Below, in pieces: positions 58,505 through 64,000 of a stretch of 64,000 nucleotides of DNA. Source of the DNA: Calonectria ilicicola. Lineage: Eukaryota > Ascomycota > Sordariomycetes > Hypocreales > Nectriaceae. Positions within the stretch are counted from its first letter, which is position 1. The number at the start of each line of letters is the position of its first letter. A model generated the notes under the pieces. The model saw only the letters and a list, made by a program, of their open reading frames with translations, was not told where the DNA came from and ran no database searches. Both the position numbers and the translations under genes were made by a program. Location of the stretch: NCBI GenBank assembly GCA_020809705.1, contig CP085834.1:1178001-1242000 (forward strand), written 5' to 3'.

Positions 58505-59866
58505 ATGAATTCATCCAGGCCCACAGGGAATACAACACAGAAGCGCCTAGCTTGCGACCGCTGCCACGCCCGGAAGCTGCGCTGTCTTCGAAAAGCATCG
58601 ACCGCACGGTGTTCTCGCTGCATGCACGACGGTGTTGCATGTACATTCAGCCCACCTCTAAAATCTGGGCGGCCCAAGAAGACGTCAATGGCCGCGGAAA
58701 CATCAAAGGCTTCATCTTCTGAGGGATCACCTCCTCCTCCCGGTACCGGCAGCGATGGCATCCCAGCCACGATTGCCACTCCGCTGCCGGAACTGGCAGA
58801 CATCGACAGCGCCCACGATTGGATGAACATTACTTCGGGTGCTGACTTTCTGTGTCACGTCGATCTCATGGGTGGTCTCAGCTCGAGCAACCTATCGTCG
58901 GCACATCCGATGAGCCTTGATACCTCATCGTGGCTTGACATGCTGGGAGACGGCGAGCACCCAGCAGCCATGACAGAGCCGTACCCAGAAAAACTTCTCC
59001 TTGACGACGATAGAAAAATCAATGGCGGCTATAATCTCAATAGTCCAGGGCTATTTGGACAACCGGATCCAAGGATCCCGATCGAGCCTAGTGCCCGCGA
59101 AGGGAGATCTGAGATTGTCGAGAAACTAGGCCGTCTCCAACAGGAACTCACCCAATTGAGAGCATCCCTGTGCGGCGAAGGTGGAACCGCGCCCAAGGTG
59201 TTGCCCCAACAGTCAGCCCTGAACTCGGTGGATGCGGCGCTCCGGCCGGGCCAGGAGTTGGTGGACACTGTGAGGCAGCTCTTTGATCAGTGCGCCCTCG
59301 ATCGAAGCACTCACGCTCACCAACAACAATCGTTTTGGGATCGACAGACACTTCTTCCGCTAGTGTTTACTCCATTGTCTCTGTTATTGTCAACATACGG
59401 CGACGTGTTGAGGGACATCACAACCGCCTTGCCCCAGACCAGCCACCGCATCGACAAGGTCAATCATGATTGCCACGCAACCAATCATGTGTCGACAGCA
59501 TCATCTGCAGGCAGCGAAAATCAGACAAAGTATGGCGATGGGGCCTTCGCACTGCCCCCTTCCCCATCATCGGTCTTCACCAACTCCAACACCAACTCCG
59601 ATAAGCCGTCTCCGCTTCTGATTCCCGGGAACCTCAATCTCTCACTGGGAGACATGAGCCTTGACCAACCCCTGCAGCTCATCATTGTCACAACGGTCAT
59701 CAAGCACCACCTGGTCCACCTGGAGAATGCCCTGCACATTTACGGCACCTATCACATGCAGGGGTGCAGCGCCCCAAGTCCCTCCGAGGGGTTTTTCCTC
59801 TCAGCGCTAGCTGAGCTCAAGTCCTACGCCCGGTTGCTGATCTCTGAGACGGCAAAGGTTGTTTAG
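58505..59866 (+). CDS. AflR-like Zn2Cys6 transcription factor
   Basis: A single exon encodes 453 residues. CDRCHARKLRC...CSRC...C is a complete Zn2Cys6 binuclear cluster (Cys 17, 20, 27, 36, 39, 46), followed by the basic linker SGRPKK. A heptad-like leucine/glutamine stretch near residues 200-220 (EKLGRLQQELTQLRASL) could dimerise. The C-terminal helical part (LQLIIVTTVIKHHLVHLENALHIYG) resembles the AflR-type regulatory domain. Such proteins usually activate metabolite gene clusters. No core biosynthetic gene lies within the window beside it, so its targets may be beyond the right side or elsewhere. Confidence 0.85.
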   Translation: MNSSRPTGNTTQKRLACDRCHARKLRCLRKASTARCSRCMHDGVACTFSPPLKSGRPKKTSMAAETSKASSSEGSPPPPGTGSDGIPATIATPLPELADIDSAHDWMNITSGADFLCHVDLMGGLSSSNLSSAHPMSLDTSSWLDMLGDGEHPAAMTEPYPEKLLLDDDRKINGGYNLNSPGLFGQPDPRIPIEPSAREGRSEIVEKLGRLQQELTQLRASLCGEGGTAPKVLPQQSALNSVDAALRPGQELVDTVRQLFDQCALDRSTHAHQQQSFWDRQTLLPLVFTPLSLLLSTYGDVLRDITTALPQTSHRIDKVNHDCHATNHVSTASSAGSENQTKYGDGAFALPPSPSSVFTNSNTNSDKPSPLLIPGNLNLSLGDMSLDQPLQLIIVTTVIKHHLVHLENALHIYGTYHMQGCSAPSPSEGFFLSALAELKSYARLLISETAKVV

Positions 59867-62614
59867 TGGAGGCGGAGCAAAAGGACAGACAGACAGACAA
59901 CAAGCAAGCGGCCGCCGAGAATAGCCACACCGGACCACGGGTTTGAAACGCGCTGCAGCGGCACTAGAGCTGCAGGCGCGCGGCTTTGACGGCTGACATC
60001 CCCGCCAATCCTCATGCTACGTAGGACCTGACCACGGCTCTCGGGCGCCAAAAAAGTGCCGCGTGGATCTGCAAGTGGCGTGTGGTGCTGGGTGGAGGCT
60101 TTGATCCGCTGCGAGGCAAAGCATTGGCCCACTGCCGATTGAGGCGAGGCAATCCGCAGGCGTGCTCTTCAACCGATGACGCGTGAGCACATTAATTACA
60201 CACATTTGCGTTGGAGGACATGCGCTTGGGATTCTAGAAAGACACAGGGATGCGCTTCCAGCGGCTTGGCGGGGGCGGGTGGGGGGCGTTTTTGTTCTTG
60301 GCCCAACAATGAATTGTCACTTTTTGAGAGTGGGAATCAATGGGGCACAAAGGAATACTGGGGTCATTGATGCTAACAATAGAGCACGGCTCAATGCTTT
60401 TTGCAGCATTAGGCAATGAGACTTGACTTGGCGGCATGAGAGAATAGAACAATAGCAAGGCTTAGCAATTTTTTTCTTTTTCATCTGAGATGAACGGAAG
60501 CGTTTGATGCTAGTTAGCAAAATACATCACCATGTCCACCCAAAGATTAAAATTCTTATGCATTCATACTTATGTCCGAACCGCACTGTCAGCGGTCATA
60601 TTTTAGTCGCCGTGCGAACCGCCGTCGTATCATTGGCGAGCGGAAACGCCATCTGCCGTATGACCCCCAAATGTCGGGGAACACGCCAAGAAGCAATAGA
60701 GGTTCAGCTGGTAAGAATGATATCATAAAGAGACATACCCCCAAACATTAAACATATCCTTTGTTTTCTACCATCTAGTAAACAAGATGACCATTTCATT
60801 AATTTTACTATACGGCCCCCAAAAGCCCGTTGCGCTGAAAATGAAAAGTGGAACCCAGGCACCCGTGCAGCTCGTATTCTGTATGATTCCAATCTGACAG
60901 TGCTAAGATCCAAAGCCAACTGCCTATCTTACTGTCTTGGCGTAGAATAAAAACAAGACCGTGCGATCCAATTGAGAAGACACGTGTTTAGCGCAAAAGT
61001 GTGCCTTGACCGGTAAGTGTGATAGCATGGTGATTTCCTGTTTTTTTTTTTTGTTTAAATTACTTTCGCTCCAAAGGTAAGGGGGGTGTAGGCATCCGGC
61101 TGGTCCCATTTGTTTGGGCCATTCACGATACGCGTTGCAGCAATGCGAGTCGCTATCGTATAATCTCCCCGCTATATAATACGAACCTCACCTCCCCGTG
61201 CAGCTGCCTACACGCAGGCCCTAACGCTTTCGTCATTGTAGAGCGCTGTGCCTTGGTTGGTTGCGAGGCTAAGCGGGTAGATGCAGAGATGACAGTCAGA
61301 GCGAATGCGAATTCATTGGTCAGTCCTGCTGAGATCATCGCGGCCCCCAACAATGACCCAGATTAGACGCCGCAGTCGTATTGTGAGTAAGTGATCGCCA
61401 TTGACCCTGGTAATCCCGACGATCGATTTTTTTCAAATCTCGAAACCTATGACTATGATGTTCAATGAATCATTCTGATGTATAATAATTGTCCTACCAT
61501 CTGCAGGCGGTGGAGCGGAAAGGTGATTTCCCTTTGAGGTATCTTCCTTTGTGTCTGTATATCCGCGGCAAACGTGCAGCCAGGCTGACGTGGGATTCGA
61601 CGAGTTGATAAGGGGACTCTCGGCGGGTTTTTGATTTGCTCAATAAACTCACTCCCTGCGCCTCTTCCCGTTCTCACTTGCCTATGCTGTCGTACGATTT
61701 GATGTATTTGTTCAACAGGAGCTATTCGGTGATTGTTCAAAGGATCAATGGCCATGGTGTGATTTTGGTTTCATCTGCCTGCAATTTTTTGGGCGATAGG
61801 AAATGTGACCAGTGCCATTGCTTGGACATCGCTAGACTATTGCATAGCTGACGTATCTATGTATCTCAATCAAATTCCTTGGAAGTTGCCGAGTTGTAAT
61901 ATTAGAAGTCTCAGCTACATGAACAAACCAGTGAATGAACAGTTCTCGGTCCTAAGTGAAGTAGATCTCTGGTAGTTATGTAGTAAAATGTCGCGTCGAA
62001 AGAGAAAATTATAGTGCCACGTAGCCCACATTATGTTCTTCATCGAGTTTTCTAGTATTCATAATCGACCAGCATAGTATGTAATAAATATATTTGTTAA
62101 TATTAGGAAGGGTAGTTGGTGCTTATTTTACATTCGTATTTCCCTTATGGCTGGGTATCAGCGGGTCTCTGGCCGCATTCCGGCGAGTTGTCGGATATCT
62201 GCGACAATGCCTTCATTTAGCAGTAATGTCTTAAACTCGAACAACAGTCACGACCATACCTAAAGTAAAATTATAAAAATTGCGACGCATAATCTTCACC
62301 GTTGGTGATTTTACCTATGAAGATACAAGGTTACCATCGAAGCAACTCTAGCTAGGCCGCCTGGGTCTAGCGGCATTTCGTAACGTCGGGGTTGTGAACT
62401 CGTACAAAGAACTTTTCAGTCTGTAAAGCAAAATAAAACAATTTCCCGGCACCTCAAAGTGTTCCTATTTCAAATCAATTGTTTTACACATGCACTCCGT
62501 GTTCCTTTGTTCAGTTTCCAGCTCCATCGTTCATTCCTGCGAACTTCGCCCCCAACCTTCAAATCCATCACGAACACGTTCCGAAGATAGTGACGCCAGG
62601 CCCATTTCGACAGC
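59867..62614. other. Long intergenic region, no gene supported
   Basis: 2.7 kb with only short unrecognised open frames on both strands. A T-run at 61045-61055 and scattered AT-rich patches were noted. No tRNA-like or transposon-like structure was recognised by eye. Confidence 0.4.
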
Positions 62615-63589
62615 CTATGGCCCGTGCTTGGGGGCGGGCTGGTTCAACTCCAATCTCGCTAGCGTCTTCGATAGCCGGTCATTGGATGTGGTCTGTCGTC
62701 TGGTATTCGGCGGCTGCGTCGTCGGCGTTCCGCCAGTTGCTGCTGCGAGCCGGTTCGCCATGCGCTTCTCTATTTGATGTGCTATATCAACCACGTCGTC
62801 TCGCGACATGTACTCAGCCGACTCCAACTCTTTGACCCGGAGAGTTAAGTCTCCGATCAGCTTTTCCTGCTTTCGGTTAGCATCCTTAAATGCCGTGAAC
62901 AAAGTCTTGCACTCCTTGGCCATCTTGGCCATCCTGGCTCCCGCTGTTGTGAAACCTCTCCGGGTGGTTTCTCGAAGGATGGCATTGCTTTTTGTAGCCT
63001 TGCTGACGTCGCCTTGGACTTCATTGATCCATTTTTCAATGTAGGCAATCTTTTCTTGAACGTTCGTTGCCGTGCTGGTCTCATTGTTGTCGATGGTGTT
63101 CATATCGCGGCCTAGTTGGCTGTTTGCACCATATTCCTCAGTACTGGTCGCAGGGGCGTCTTGAAGAGGCCAATTTCGGCTGCTTTTGTCTTTGGACTCA
63201 GAATATTGGCGGGGTTCCCAGGAAGTTTGGTCGTGGCTGACACCTTCAACACCGGTTCCATTGTTGTAGGTGGCCTTCAACTTTTGGTCCACTGCCTGAC
63301 GACGAGCAGTGTCTGCACCAGCATATGGCTTTGTTTGTGCTATGGGTGCAAAAGCTACTTTCTTTCTTACGATCTTGGATGGCATACTCTTAGACTCAGA
63401 AGTATAAGAGGCTGTTTGGACCGCTTGGGATGTAGCATTTCTCTGTGTGTGAAGGGGGTTAACCCAGTCCATACTGTTACAGTAGTCCTGTAAATCTTTG
63501 CAAATGTCTTCTTCGTTTCCGATAGAATTGGAGGATGCGCGACCGAAAACTCTGCCGGGTTCTTCACATTCATCGACATCTCGAGCCAT
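62615..63589 (-). CDS. Coiled-coil protein of unknown function
   Basis: A single exon encodes 324 residues with no signal peptide or membrane span. The N-terminal half is polar and low-complexity. Residues about 180-285 have heptad-like patterns (EKIAYIEKWINEVQGD... and KQEKLIGDLTLRVKELE) that predict a coiled coil. The ending is basic. No family was recognised. It may be a structural or adaptor protein of the nucleus or cytoplasm. Confidence 0.6.
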   Translation of the reverse strand: MARDVDECEEPGRVFGRASSNSIGNEEDICKDLQDYCNSMDWVNPLHTQRNATSQAVQTASYTSESKSMPSKIVRKKVAFAPIAQTKPYAGADTARRQAVDQKLKATYNNGTGVEGVSHDQTSWEPRQYSESKDKSSRNWPLQDAPATSTEEYGANSQLGRDMNTIDNNETSTATNVQEKIAYIEKWINEVQGDVSKATKSNAILRETTRRGFTTAGARMAKMAKECKTLFTAFKDANRKQEKLIGDLTLRVKELESAEYMSRDDVVDIAHQIEKRMANRLAAATGGTPTTQPPNTRRQTTSNDRLSKTLARLELNQPAPKHGP

Positions 63590-64000
63590 TTTGAAGGTAT
63601 TGTTGAAGTGTTTTCAGTTGGATGGACAGTTTGGTGGAGAAAAGTCACGACCCGGTATATGAGACAGCTTTGTCTCGAGATAGAAAGGTTGAGTGCTCAG
63701 GGACTGAGAGGCACAGACAACATGACTATATCCTGTAAGGTTTGGCTGAAACTGTTTCCTGATGCAGTTCAAGTTATTTTCGCTACTCGTTATTGAGCAG
63801 TGAATCATGAGTATATGGAGCAACGGATCAGTGAATCAGTAAAGTCATGTTGGTGACAACTTGTTCCGTGTGAAGTCGCTAGCTAATCGTAAAATATATG
63901 AGGATGTGTCGTAAATAGATGCCAAGGCCGAAGACAGATAAAATGAAATAGGGATGCTTGGGACATTGAAGACGTTTTTAATAATATCTCTTCTTTCGAT
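63590..64000. other. Right window edge, promoter of coiled-coil gene
   Basis: No second gene is recognisable; short open frames have no known content. Confidence 0.4.

Noticed and set aside
61045..61055. T-run as a possible terminator or poly-A end of a retroelement
   Set aside because: No adjacent coding remnant or target-site duplication was seen.

Overview
The window is nuclear DNA of a filamentous ascomycete (Pezizomycotina). Most genes carry short introns (about 45-110 nt) with GT..AG ends and CTAAC/CTGAC-like branch sites. The protein families are typically mould-like: NACHT and NB-ARC STAND proteins, a HET-domain protein, Zn2Cys6 regulator, MBOAT/wax-synthase-like acyltransferase, old yellow enzyme, GT32 mannosyltransferase-like protein, secreted Ser/Thr-rich protein and TAP-like peptidase. 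No bacterial operon signals, rRNA, CRISPR or clear intact transposon were seen. The order or species cannot be fixed from the sequence alone.

Layout. 1-6 kb: a kinase-like remnant and a large NACHT-ankyrin gene with one in-frame stop. 6-21 kb: a mostly metabolic block (MFS exporter, old yellow enzyme, cupin, zinc-less MDR reductase, SDR, MBOAT-type acyltransferase) interrupted by an NB-ARC-TPR gene. 21-25 kb: an F-box-like gene and a secreted metalloprotease gene with three in-frame TAG codons but an otherwise intact exon frame. 26-33 kb: a secreted Cys-rich/mucin-like protein with a frame problem in a C run, then a secreted TAP-like serine peptidase. 34.8-37.7 kb: an ABM-like small protein and an FAD amine-oxidase-like enzyme. 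38-42.5 kb: a STAND-type N-terminal domain plus TPR gene followed, in the same direction, by an Hsp70-like segment that looks like its broken continuation. 43.7-49.5 kb: a zinc alcohol dehydrogenase, a single-pass surface protein and a GT32 glycosyltransferase. 50.5-56.2 kb: tandem 61-codon repeats leading into a HET-domain gene, then an NACHT gene, with diverged direct repeats on either side of the NACHT gene. 58.5-63.6 kb: an AflR-like Zn2Cys6 regulator and a coiled-coil protein of unknown function.

How the genes fit together. Two themes stand out. First, five STAND/HET-type genes (NACHT-ANK, NB-ARC-TPR, N-terminal-STAND/TPR/Hsp70-like, HET, NACHT) lie within 55 kb, as expected of an allorecognition or innate-immunity-like accessory region. 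Several are damaged, and many of the stop codons could have come from CAG/CAA or TGG by C-to-T in a CpA context, the RIP (repeat-induced point mutation) signature. Second, the 6-21 kb block has exporter and tailoring enzymes but no polyketide synthase, peptide synthetase or terpene cyclase in view, so it could be a split or non-canonical metabolite cluster. All functional links are inferred from family membership and position.
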